Shown here one piece after another: positions 1-6,519 of a stretch of 19,579 bases of DNA. The notes under the pieces are model-generated. The model was not told the DNA's origin. It worked only from the letters and a program-made list of their open reading frames with translations, and did not search any database. This stretch comes from Lentihominibacter butyricus (GTDB taxonomy: Bacteria > Bacillota > Clostridia > Peptostreptococcales > Anaerovoracaceae): contig NZ_JAOQJP010000023.1 in NCBI RefSeq assembly GCF_025567305.1, forward strand, positions 1 to 19,579, read 5' to 3'. Within the stretch, counting starts at the first letter, position 1; every line of letters starts with the position of its first letter. The position numbers and the translations under genes were made by a program.

Positions 1-93
1 GAGCAATATTTGATTCTATATTGATGTAGCGCCGTATACGAGAACCGTACGTACGGTGCAATGGGAGGGTGAGTATACTCACTCTACCCTATT
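1..93 (+). mobile_element. 3' end of a group II intron (domains V and VI)
   Basis: The sequence folds as a domain V hairpin. GCGCCGTA (29-36) pairs with TACGGTGC (52-59), there is a CG bulge at 50-51, and a short upper stem pairs TACG (37-40) with CGTA (46-49). The triad position reads CGC instead of the commoner AGC. A second hairpin follows at about 62-90, with AGGGTGAGTA facing TACTCACT and CTACCCT; it fits domain VI with an unpaired A near its 3' side, and a CCCTAT end. This is the classic end of a self-splicing bacterial intron read on the + strand. The intron-encoded reverse transcriptase, if present, lies left of the window. The exact 3' boundary (about 92-93) is inferred from the domain VI end. 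Confidence 0.75.
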
Positions 94-123
94 ATGATCA
101 CAATATTAGTTTGCGGTAACTTT

Positions 124-150
124 GCTGATCATGCAGTATGAGATCAGCCG
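124..150. terminator. Stem-loop at the 3' end of the thiS-like gene
   Basis: GCTGATC and GATCAGC form a perfect 7-bp stem with an 11-base loop, overlapping the stop codon of the ThiS-like gene. It may end the sulfur operon on the minus strand. There is no good T run, so it could be only a 3'-protecting hairpin. Confidence 0.35.
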
Positions 151-338
151 CCTGCAACTACACGGCGCAGCGTCACCTTGTCGCCTTCCTGCACTACGGT
201 AGCTTCGTAGTCTGCAGGTCGTATCCTCACGTCGTTTATTTTTACCATTGCACGGCTCATGGTCTGAGCTTTCATCAGGTCAGAAACGCTTGTACCTTCG
301 TCGACTTCGGTCTCTTTCTGGTTGAGTATGATCTTCAT
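144..338 (-). CDS. ThiS/MoaD-like sulfur carrier protein
   Basis: This is a 64-residue beta-grasp protein with the standard ThiS length and a C-terminal VVAGG. The terminal diglycine is the residue pair that ThiF/MoeB enzymes adenylate and convert to a thiocarboxylate. The middle carries the typical 'V..GDKVTL' strand found just before the tail. ATG is preceded by GGAGG at a normal distance. It is the last gene of a three-gene minus-strand set with a matching activating enzyme and a cysteine desulfurase, so the cluster holds all three parts of a sulfur relay. Thiamine thiazole synthesis is the textbook use. No thiG, thiH or thiC is in view, so another acceptor (cysteine, methionine or a cofactor) is possible. 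Confidence 0.85.
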   Translation of the reverse strand: MKIILNQKETEVDEGTSVSDLMKAQTMSRAMVKINDVRIRPADYEATVVQEGDKVTLRRVVAGG

Positions 339-356
339 TGCAGCACCTCCTTTGCA

Positions 357-1388
357 TTATAATCCTATATATTCAGCATAAACAGCTTTTGCTTTTTTTT
401 CGTCGCTTACATGCTTGATTATAGCTCTGCCGTTTTTGAAAAGTTTGATCTCGATATTGCCGTCGCTGAAATCCAGAGTGTACTTAGTGTATTTCACAGT
501 ACCCTGCGATTTGAGCTTTTCGGCATATTTTTCAAAGCTGATCTCGCCTTCCTTCGTAGGGATGACCTGGACGGAATCCTTGCCGCACATCGCAGCAGTC
601 TGAGAGCCTGTGATCTTGCCGTAGAACGCATAGTCCTTTTTACCGCAGACAGGGCATTCCACATCCTTTTCTACGGGAACATAGTCGAAATAATTCTCCC
701 AGACATCGAATGTAACGAGTTCTTCTCTGACTGCATCCGAGCCGCTGAGTATCTTGAGCGCTTCAGCGGACTGCAGCGCAGCGACTATGCTGGCAGCGGG
801 GTTGAGTATGCCTACTGTAGCGCATGTCGGCTGTTCGCCGGGCGCATACTGTTCTTCTCCGAGGAAGCATTTGAGACACGGTCTGTCTTCACCAGGCAGG
901 ACATTCATCGTCATTCCTGATGAGGCCAGTGTGCCGCCGTATATCCACGGCTTCTTCAGATGATAGCATGCTTCATTGAGCAGCAGGCGCACTTCCATGC
1001 TGTCTGTCGCATCGATGACTAGATCCACGTCTTCGATCAGATTATCTATCGTACCGCTGTTGACATCCGAGATGACAGGGTTTATCTCGACTTCGGAATT
1101 CACTGTCTTCAGATATTCATATGCGGCAACGACTTTAGGAGTTTCTTCCTTTGCATCTTTTTCAGTAAAGATGGTCTGCCTCTGCAGCTCGGCGAGTTCG
1201 ATATAGTCTCCGTCGATGAGACGCACATATCCGACACCGGCTCTTACCAGGCTGTTTGCGACTGCGCCGCCTATGGAGCTCATTTCGATGATGGCAACGC
1301 GGCCTTTCTTTATTTTTTCCTGGCCGTCAGGACCTATTCCCGCGAAGATCTCCTGTCGTACATAACGTGATACAGTGCTTTTTTCCAT
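357..1388 (-). CDS. ThiF/MoeB/HesA-type activating enzyme (E1-like), altered nucleotide loop
   Basis: The protein is 343 residues, like Bacillus-type ThiF/MoeB with an extra C-terminal domain of about 95 residues. It should adenylate the C-terminal glycine of the adjacent ThiS-like carrier. Visible family marks are RQEIF at the start, LQRQ (68-71) carrying the nucleotide-contacting Arg, DATD (126-129), the two zinc Cys pairs CLKC (171-174) and CPVC (245-248), and a catalytic-type Cys189 in TCATVGIL. The odd point is the glycine-rich ATP loop: where relatives read IIGAGALG, this reads IIEMSSIGG (33-41), losing two glycines. The start chosen is the ATG two bases after the desulfurase stop, with AGAGGTGA before it. 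A GTG four codons earlier sits inside that ribosome site. Confidence 0.85.
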   Translation of the reverse strand: MEKSTVSRYVRQEIFAGIGPDGQEKIKKGRVAIIEMSSIGGAVANSLVRAGVGYVRLIDGDYIELAELQRQTIFTEKDAKEETPKVVAAYEYLKTVNSEVEINPVISDVNSGTIDNLIEDVDLVIDATDSMEVRLLLNEACYHLKKPWIYGGTLASSGMTMNVLPGEDRPCLKCFLGEEQYAPGEQPTCATVGILNPAASIVAALQSAEALKILSGSDAVREELVTFDVWENYFDYVPVEKDVECPVCGKKDYAFYGKITGSQTAAMCGKDSVQVIPTKEGEISFEKYAEKLKSQGTVKYTKYTLDFSDGNIEIKLFKNGRAIIKHVSDEKKAKAVYAEYIGL

Positions 1389-1389
1389 A

Positions 1390-2535
1390 TTACAATTCAC
1401 CTCTGCTTATTATACCGATGCTCTCTATGCAGGCGTTTATCTCGTCTTCGGTCGTGAAATATCCCGGACTTATGCGGACGGTGCCGCCTGAATGCAGCGT
1501 GCCGATAGACTCGTGCGCATAAGGGGAGCAGTGAAGACCGCTTCGTGTGGCGATATCGAATACCTGATCGAGATATATGGAGATATCCTGAGGTTCGTAT
1601 CCGTCTATCGTTATGGAAACTACCGGTCCGCGGTCATGCTCGAGCGGGCTGTGTATGTGGACTCCAGGAAGCTCGGAAAGTCCTGCGATCAGCATATCCG
1701 TAAGCTCTCTGTCGCGTGCGTTTATCTTTTCGATGCCTTCTTTCATGATGAATCTTATTCCTTCGCCAAGACCTGCGATGCCAGGGACGTTGAGCGTGCC
1801 GCTTTCATATTTGTCAGGTCTGTCTTCAGGCTGATGGAGCATCTCTGATTTGCTTCCCGTGCCGCCCTCTTTGAGAGGTCTGATATCCAGACCGGGTTTT
1901 ATGTAAAGTCCGCCGGTGCCCTGCGGCCCGTACAGACATTTGTGCCCCGGAAAAGCAAGCATATCTATGTTCATTTTCTGGACGTCGATTTTCATAGCTC
2001 CTGCAGACTGCGATGCATCTACGAGGAAAGGAACTCCCTTTTCACGACAGATCGCACCTATCGCTTTGATATCGTTTATCGTGCCCGTAACATTTGACAT
2101 GTGATTGATGACTACGAGACGAGTATTCTCTTTTATAGATGATGCGATATTCTCCGGATTGACACCGGTCTCTATGTCAGCTTGTACCTTTGTCACTTCA
2201 ACGCCTGCATCCTTGAGATGCTCGAGCGGTCTTGCGACTGAATTGTGTTCGAGAGAAGATGTGATGACATGATCTCCCGGCTCCACTGAACCATGTATCG
2301 CCAGGTTCAGTGCATCGGTCGCATTGAAGCAGAATATGATGGATTCCGGGTTTTCCGCATGGAAAAAGCGGCTGCACAGAAGTCTTGTCTCTGCTACGAT
2401 ACCGCCTGCTGTAAGAGACAGCTTGTGGCCGGAACGGCCCGGATTTCCGGAAGCATTCATAAGTGCGTCGTTAACAGCAGCATAGACCGGCTCTGGTTTC
2501 TTGCCGGATGTAGCTGCATAATCTAAATAAATCAT
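1390..2535 (-). CDS. Cysteine desulfurase / selenocysteine lyase-like, aminotransferase class V
   Basis: This 381-residue PLP enzyme removes sulfur from cysteine and passes it on as a persulfide. Visible landmarks are YLDYAATS at the N-terminus, the PLP-stacking His97 in SLEHNS, the Asp173 pocket in VDASQSAG, the Schiff-base Lys199 in PGHKCLYGP, and the active-site Cys336 in RSGLHCSP. A conserved Arg is in GTVRISPGY near the C-terminus. The N-terminus is short, which recalls the EF2568-like subfamily (TIGR01977); that subfamily has been linked to sulfur and selenium cofactor work. This assignment is from memory. ATG follows AGGAAGG by six bases. It is the first gene of the operon and only one base separates its stop from the ThiF-like start, so the two are very probably co-translated. 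Confidence 0.9.
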   Translation of the reverse strand: MIYLDYAATSGKKPEPVYAAVNDALMNASGNPGRSGHKLSLTAGGIVAETRLLCSRFFHAENPESIIFCFNATDALNLAIHGSVEPGDHVITSSLEHNSVARPLEHLKDAGVEVTKVQADIETGVNPENIASSIKENTRLVVINHMSNVTGTINDIKAIGAICREKGVPFLVDASQSAGAMKIDVQKMNIDMLAFPGHKCLYGPQGTGGLYIKPGLDIRPLKEGGTGSKSEMLHQPEDRPDKYESGTLNVPGIAGLGEGIRFIMKEGIEKINARDRELTDMLIAGLSELPGVHIHSPLEHDRGPVVSITIDGYEPQDISIYLDQVFDIATRSGLHCSPYAHESIGTLHSGGTVRISPGYFTTEDEINACIESIGIISRGEL

Positions 2536-2552
2536 GATTCGCCTTCCTGTTG

Positions 2553-2590
2553 ATTATAATTATACTATCTATATTGTAACATATATGCAA
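2553..2590 (-). promoter_or_regulatory. Probable promoter region of the sulfur-transfer operon
   Basis: On the minus strand two overlapping TATAAT boxes (2553-2558 and 2559-2564) lie 18-29 bases before the desulfurase start. A TTACAA sits 15 bases upstream of one box and a TTGCAT sits farther off. The -35 match is weak, so only the -10 region is well supported. Confidence 0.35.
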
Positions 2591-2666
2591 CGCGATGAGT
2601 ATCAGAAATTTTTGAACAGAAATAACAGGCAGAGGTGTTATATAAACGTGAAAATACAGTGAGCAA

Positions 2667-2795
2667 AACGCCCGGCATTGCTCATGAGAGCAACGCCGTG
2701 AGGCACCTGCAGACTTTACATGATATAACGATCCTTCTCCCACGAGAAGAAAAACTGCATGAGTCCGATCCTGCGGTGCCGTCCGCATCGGGTGT
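2667..2795. other. Foldable multi-stem intergenic region (possible structured RNA)
   Basis: This lies in the gap between the divergent desulfurase and lyase genes. Several nested pairings are visible: an outer ACGCCCG against CGGGTGT, a hairpin with TTGCTC/GAGCAA flanked by GGC/GCC, and a long arm GGCACC-t-GCAG against CTGC-GGTGCC enclosing CTTCTC-ccac-GAGAAG. Together they make a three-way junction. It could be a leader RNA for either gene, or part of an old mobile element, since an IS-type end lies 40 bases away. It matches no riboswitch class that I recognise. Strand is undecided. Confidence 0.35.
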
Positions 2796-2833
2796 CTGTG
2801 TATCAGCTGTTTCTGCAGCGGGGTCTTTGAAGC

Positions 2834-2861
2834 GGTTTGATACTCTACTTTTATGGGTGCA
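2834..2861. repeat. Solitary IS terminal inverted repeat
   Basis: These 28 bases are the reverse complement of the IS3-family terminal repeat at 18899-18926 with one mismatch (27 of 28). The TG/CA end dinucleotide is kept. No transposase sequence or partner repeat is seen next to it. It is either the scar of a deleted insertion or one end of a short non-autonomous element. Confidence 0.7.
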
Positions 2862-2948
2862 CCTCAGTATTGTTAAATTTATGTTATGCGAACGTTACGT
2901 GTCTGCTGCGGGCTGTGGAAACTGTGCCCTATGAATTGTGTTCTATGA

Positions 2949-2958
2949 ATGTTATAAT
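2949..2958 (+). promoter_or_regulatory. Extended -10 promoter of the patB-like gene
   Basis: TGT followed by a perfect TATAAT (2953-2958) lies 33 bases before the start codon. No convincing -35 box is present, which is normal for an extended -10 promoter. Confidence 0.45.
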
Positions 2959-2991
2959 CATACGGCAGACTTGTGACAGGGAGATGATCGA

Positions 2992-4239
2992 ATGAGATAT
3001 GATTTTGATGAAATAATAGACAGGAAAAATACGAATTCCGAAAATGTCGAGGGATTTCGTTCCTACATGTTTTCGGACGAGCCTGACATAGAGCTTCCGG
3101 TGCCGGATGACGAGCTCATCAGGATGTGGGTGGCCGACATGGAGTTCGCGGTAGCACCCGAGATCTGTGAGGCTTTGCAGGAGAGGATAGACAAACGGAT
3201 CTTCGGATATACGAGCGTGTTCGACAGCGGGTATTACGATGCGTTCTCGGGCTGGTGCAGGAAACGCTACGGCTGGGATTTTCCAAGAGAAGAGCTGGTT
3301 TTTTCGCCGGGTGTGATCCCTGCGCTTTACGAGCTGGTGGAGCTGCTGACAGAGCCTGATGAAAAGGTGCTGTTCATGACACCGTCGTATGGTTTTTTCA
3401 AGCATGCGTGCAGGTACAGCGGCAGGCAGTTCGTGTGCTCGGATCTGATAAACGATGGCGGGCATTTCCGCGTGGATCTTGACGATTTTGCTGCAAAGGC
3501 CGCGGATCCGGCGGTAAAGCTGGTGATATGGTGCAATCCGCACAATCCGACGGGCAGGGTGTGGACGGAAAGCGAAGCGCGCGAGGTGGCCGGTATCATC
3601 AAAAAAAACGGGCTGTGGGTGATATCGGATGAGATACACTGCGACCTGACGCGAAAGGGACAGCAGCACATCCCGATGGGGAAGATAATGCCGGACTACA
3701 GCAGGCTGGTCACGTGCATGGCGGCGAGCAAGACGTTCAATCTGGCAGGCATGCTGTTTTCGAATATAATCATCCGGGATGCCGGGCTGAGGAGGAAGTT
3801 CGTTAGAGCAAACAAGCTGGGCGAGTCGGTGAATCCGCTGTCGCTGGCTGCATATCAGGCTGCGTATGAAAAGGGCGGTGAGTGGCTCGATCAGCTGCAG
3901 GATTATCTTGATGCAAATTTCGAGTTCGCGGTGGAGTACATAAGAGAAAACATCCCCGGGGCGGTATGTGAGGCGTCGCAGGCGACGTACCTGCTGTGGG
4001 TGGATATGAACGGCTGCGGGATCGATACATCAGAGCTTTCGAAGTTCTTTGCAAAGTCTGCGGGGCTTCTCGTGGAAAGCGGCAACCGTCTTTTTGTCAG
4101 CAATGCTGCAGGCTTTGTACGTGTAAATCTGGCAATGCCGCGGGCACTGGTGGCTGAAGGGCTGGAACGCATGGCAGCTGCAGTGCGTGAGAAACGCCGG
4201 ACAGAAACGGCTTGCTCTGAAGCGGATGCAACGGTATAA
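2992..4239 (+). CDS. patB: MalY/PatB-family cystathionine beta-lyase (C-S lyase)
   Basis: This 415-residue fold-type I PLP enzyme splits the carbon-sulfur bond of cystathionine or cysteine conjugates, giving homocysteine (or a thiol), pyruvate and ammonia. Family marks seen are WVADMEF (46-52), the cofactor-binding CNPHNPTGRVW (181-191), SDEIHCDL with Asp213, and the Schiff-base Lys247 in AASKTFNLAG. A C-terminal FVRVNLAMPR holds the substrate-carboxylate Arg. Length is slightly above the usual 390-400 because of a polar tail rich in Glu and Arg. AGGGAGAT precedes ATG. It is divergent from the sulfur-transfer operon, which suggests a shared theme of moving cysteine/methionine sulfur. MalY proteins can have regulatory side roles, but nothing here tests that. 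Confidence 0.85.
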   Translation: MRYDFDEIIDRKNTNSENVEGFRSYMFSDEPDIELPVPDDELIRMWVADMEFAVAPEICEALQERIDKRIFGYTSVFDSGYYDAFSGWCRKRYGWDFPREELVFSPGVIPALYELVELLTEPDEKVLFMTPSYGFFKHACRYSGRQFVCSDLINDGGHFRVDLDDFAAKAADPAVKLVIWCNPHNPTGRVWTESEAREVAGIIKKNGLWVISDEIHCDLTRKGQQHIPMGKIMPDYSRLVTCMAASKTFNLAGMLFSNIIIRDAGLRRKFVRANKLGESVNPLSLAAYQAAYEKGGEWLDQLQDYLDANFEFAVEYIRENIPGAVCEASQATYLLWVDMNGCGIDTSELSKFFAKSAGLLVESGNRLFVSNAAGFVRVNLAMPRALVAEGLERMAAAVREKRRTETACSEADATV

Positions 4240-4300
4240 TATTTCTGTCAGAATGACGACGAACATAATAATGATCGATGAAACAAAACAGTAATATCGT

Positions 4301-4326
4301 GCTGCCATGCGGGATCGCATGACAGC
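4301..4326 (+). terminator. Hairpin between patB-like gene and guaA
   Basis: GCTGCCATGCG and CGCATGACAGC form a 10-of-11-bp stem with a GGAT loop, followed by TGCAGATTTT. It is either a weak terminator for the lyase gene or a leader hairpin of guaA. The guaA ribosome site starts 15 bases later. Confidence 0.45.
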
Positions 4327-4350
4327 TGCAGATTTTGAACGGAGGAAAAT

Positions 4351-5331
4351 ATGGATAACAACAAGCGTCCTGAATCAATGGAACGTATCACTACGCCGGC
4401 ACTTGCTGAGGCTTTCATAGAGGAGCAGGTAAAGCTGGTAAAGGAGCAGGTGGGCGATAAAAAAGTACTGCTGGCTCTTTCGGGAGGCGTCGACTCTTCA
4501 GTAGTCGCAGCGCTTCTGATAAAAGCGATAGGGCAGCAGCTCGTATGCGTGCATGTGAATCACGGACTTCTCAGAAAGGGCGAGCCTGAGCAGGTGGTAG
4601 AGGTGTTCAGGAATCAGATGAATGCGAACCTGATCTATGTCGATGCTGTCGACAGGTTTCTCGACAAGCTCGCAGGAGTGGCAGAGCCGGAGAAGAAGCG
4701 CAAGATCATAGGTGCTGAGTTTATTCGTGTGTTCGAGGAAGAGGCGCGCAAGCTCGAGGGCATAGAGTTCCTGGCTCAGGGTACGATCTATCCTGATATC
4801 CTGGAAAGTGACGGTGTAAAGGCTCATCACAATGTGGGAGGCCTGCCTGAGGATATGCAGTTCGAGCTGGTTGAGCCGGTGAAGCTGCTGTTCAAGGATG
4901 AGGTGCGTGTCGTTGGAAAAGCTCTCGGACTTCCTGACAACATGGTGTTCCGTCAGCCGTTCCCGGGACCTGGTCTCGGTGTGAGATGCCTCGGCGCGAT
5001 AACTCGCGACAGACTTGAAGCGGTCCGTGAATCGGATGCTATCCTGAGAGAGGAGTTTGCGAAGAACGGTCTCGAAGGCAAGGTATGGCAGTACTTTACA
5101 GCAGTTCCTGATTTCAAGTCGGTGGGCGTGAAGGACGGAGCGAGAACATTCGCATATCCTGTGATACTGCGTGCGGTAAATACTGTCGATGCGATGACTG
5201 CGACAGTTGAAAACGTGCCGTTCGAACTGCTTGAGCATATCACGGAGCGAATCACTCACGAAGTGGAAGGCGTGAACCGCGTTCTTTACGACCTGACACC
5301 AAAGCCGGTCGGAACGATCGAGTTTGAATAG
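4351..5331 (+). CDS. guaA: GMP synthase, ATP-pyrophosphatase subunit only
   Basis: The protein converts XMP to GMP using ATP and ammonia. The 326 residues begin with the ATP-pyrophosphatase P-loop LALSGGVDSS (41-50). They continue through AQGTIYPDILES (141-152) and the XMP-binding region FRQPFPGPGLGVRC (199-212), and end in the dimerisation domain with KPVGTIEFE. The usual 190-200-residue glutamine amidotransferase domain (with its Cys-His-Glu triad) is absent. GGAGGAAAAT directly precedes ATG, so this is a genuine start and not a truncated reading frame. It therefore resembles the two-subunit archaeal arrangement. A separate glutaminase subunit must lie elsewhere, or the enzyme uses free ammonia. 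Its 3' end is a known insertion target for integrative elements, and foreign-looking DNA begins right after it. Confidence 0.92.
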   Translation: MDNNKRPESMERITTPALAEAFIEEQVKLVKEQVGDKKVLLALSGGVDSSVVAALLIKAIGQQLVCVHVNHGLLRKGEPEQVVEVFRNQMNANLIYVDAVDRFLDKLAGVAEPEKKRKIIGAEFIRVFEEEARKLEGIEFLAQGTIYPDILESDGVKAHHNVGGLPEDMQFELVEPVKLLFKDEVRVVGKALGLPDNMVFRQPFPGPGLGVRCLGAITRDRLEAVRESDAILREEFAKNGLEGKVWQYFTAVPDFKSVGVKDGARTFAYPVILRAVNTVDAMTATVENVPFELLEHITERITHEVEGVNRVLYDLTPKPVGTIEFE

Positions 5332-5355
5332 GGACGCTTAGTTTGGAGGTGTCAG

Positions 5356-5384
5356 AAAACCCAGGAATTATGCGGGTTTGCAGG
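5356..5384 (+). terminator. Weak hairpin downstream of guaA
   Basis: AAACCC pairs with GGGTTT across an 11-base loop just after guaA. No T run follows, so terminator function is uncertain. Confidence 0.25.
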
Positions 5385-5397
5385 CTATGCATTTAGA

Positions 5398-5457
5398 AGA
5401 TGTTGCCTTTTGCAACACTTTTGCAACACCTTCATTGAAAAAGAAATTTGCAACAGA
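5398..5457 (+). repeat. Short direct repeats TTTGCAACA
   Basis: TTTTGCAACAC occurs twice back to back, and TTTGCAACA occurs a third time about 30 bases on. They lie 70-125 bases after the guaA stop, where the arm-type integrase sites of an element inserted in guaA would be expected. That role is inferred. The rest of 5332-5605 shows no gene. Confidence 0.5.
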
Positions 5458-5503
5458 TGAAATAGTGTCGAACGGTTTGCAGATAAAATAATATTTTTAT
5501 ATT

Positions 5504-5536
5504 AAGGCTTTTACCCGTTGGGGTGGAAGCCTTTTT
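5504..5536 (+). terminator. Rho-independent terminator
   Basis: AGGCTT pairs with AAGCCT with an inner ACCC-gttg-GGGT stem, followed by a run of five T. It is the first clear terminator after guaA. Confidence 0.75.
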
Positions 5537-5605
5537 GCATGTTTGAGATGTTTTCTATTTTAATATATCATTAAAACCAAAATAAGAAAGTGTGAGGTTG
5601 ATGTT

Positions 5606-5779
5606 ATGAGAGAACAGAAATACCATGTTTACCTAACAGCCGATGAACAGAGCAGAGTCATTCAGTCACTTATTCGACTGAAAAATGAACTTATCGAACA
5701 AGGCAGATATACTGACGCAGTGGATGATGTTCTCTGTAAAGTAGTATCAGCTAAGAAGAAGCGTAATTTTTTCATCTAA
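5606..5779 (+). CDS. Small 57-aa protein typical of clostridial conjugative elements
   Basis: ATG follows a GTGAGGTTGATGTT leader (the ribosome site is moderate) and opens a 57-residue frame beginning MREQKYHVYLTADEQ. It is charged and probably helical: HVYLT..EQ..VIQSLI.LKNELIEQGRYTD, ending in KKKRNFFI. From memory, near-identical small proteins recur in Tn916/Tn1549-type elements of Clostridia, next to plasmid-like genes. Their function is not known to me. A clear terminator follows 25 bases later, so it is its own transcription unit. It has no membrane segment or signal peptide. It marks the start of element-derived DNA after guaA. Confidence 0.7.
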   Translation: MREQKYHVYLTADEQSRVIQSLIRLKNELIEQGRYTDAVDDVLCKVVSAKKKRNFFI

Positions 5780-5802
5780 CGACATATTGCCTAGAATATA
5801 AG

Positions 5803-5837
5803 AGGACCGCCTACACCGAAGTGCAAGCGGTCTTTTT
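5803..5837 (+). terminator. Rho-independent terminator after the 57-aa gene
   Basis: GACCGC (5805-5810) pairs with GCGGTC (5827-5832), with an inner CAC-CGAA-GTG stem, and five T follow. Confidence 0.8.
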
Positions 5838-5879
5838 AATGGGAATATTATCCATACAAACTGGAATTTGGTGTGTGCT

Positions 5880-6404
5880 TTATAAATTTTTTCCAATCCA
5901 CTCAAGTTCGTTCATGGAATCCTTATTTTTTTCAAGTTCATCTCTGGCTGTTGCGTAATATGATTTTTTGAAAAGCATATCCCATGAAAGATATTTTGCC
6001 ATACAGTCAAACTGCTTATCAATCAGCTCATACTGGATGCTGCCTACGGGAGAACCACCTACAACAATTGTGCCAACTTTTTTGTTTTTTAACTGCAATC
6101 CACGGCAGTAGCACTTATCAATGATAAGTTTCAATTGTGCTGACATTCCCCACCAATAAACTGGTGTAGCGAAAAGAATCATATCTGCGGCAGCAATTTT
6201 ATCAATGGTAGAATTTGTATCATCCTTATCGACGCATCCCTTAGAGCATTGACAGACACCACATCCCTTGCATGGTGCAATGTTGAGTTTGTCGGGTTCA
6301 ATGATTTCAATTTTATTCTTTTCTGACGCTCCTTTTATAAATGCATTGATTGCTGCCAGCGTATTTCCTTTTCTGGCACTTCCATTAATGATTACAATTT
6401 TCAT
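5880..6404 (-). CDS. Flavodoxin-like NAD(P)H-dependent FMN reductase with Cys cluster
   Basis: This 174-residue protein has the flavodoxin-like fold of NADPH-dependent FMN reductases and iron-sulfur flavoproteins. MKIVIINGSARKGNT (1-15) is the FMN-phosphate loop. TPVYWWGMSAQLKLIIDK (80-97) is the second flavin-contact motif. Five cysteines cluster at 45, 48, 51, 53 and 57 in the order CxxCxxCxCxxxC. This is close to the compact 4Fe-4S motif of iron-sulfur flavoproteins, although similar Cys groups occur in relatives without a cluster. It is probably a cytosolic redox enzyme for quinones or other small molecules; the substrate is unknown. The ATG directly after GGAGGATACACGC is preferred over an in-frame TTG five codons upstream that overlaps the ribosome site. 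Confidence 0.85.
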   Translation of the reverse strand: MKIVIINGSARKGNTLAAINAFIKGASEKNKIEIIEPDKLNIAPCKGCGVCQCSKGCVDKDDTNSTIDKIAAADMILFATPVYWWGMSAQLKLIIDKCYCRGLQLKNKKVGTIVVGGSPVGSIQYELIDKQFDCMAKYLSWDMLFKKSYYATARDELEKNKDSMNELEWIGKNL

Positions 6405-6439
6405 GCGTGTATCCTCCAACTTCCGATTTTAATGTCACT

Positions 6440-6448
6440 ATTATACCA
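6440..6448 (-). promoter_or_regulatory. -10 element of the flavin reductase gene
   Basis: On the minus strand TGG-TATAAT lies about 35 bases before the ATG, as an extended -10. No clear -35 box is seen. Confidence 0.4.
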
Positions 6449-6472
6449 TAATGATACTATTATAAAAAAGGA

Positions 6473-6496
6473 AAAAGAGCTCCTTCGAGCTCTTTT
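6473..6496. terminator. Bidirectional terminator hairpin
   Basis: GAGCTC-cttc-GAGCTC is flanked by A and T runs on both sides. It lies just after the stop of the alpha/beta hydrolase on the minus strand, so it probably ends that gene. Confidence 0.75.
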
Positions 6497-6519
6497 GATT
6501 CAGTTCTGTAAACTTGAAT

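Noticed and set aside
2635..2934. 99-codon + strand frame in the desulfurase/lyase gap
   Set aside because: It has no ribosome site, runs through stem-loops and the IS terminal repeat, and its sequence is not protein-like.
4240..4350. Purine riboswitch upstream of guaA
   Set aside because: The expected conserved purine-aptamer loops are not there; only one simple hairpin is visible.
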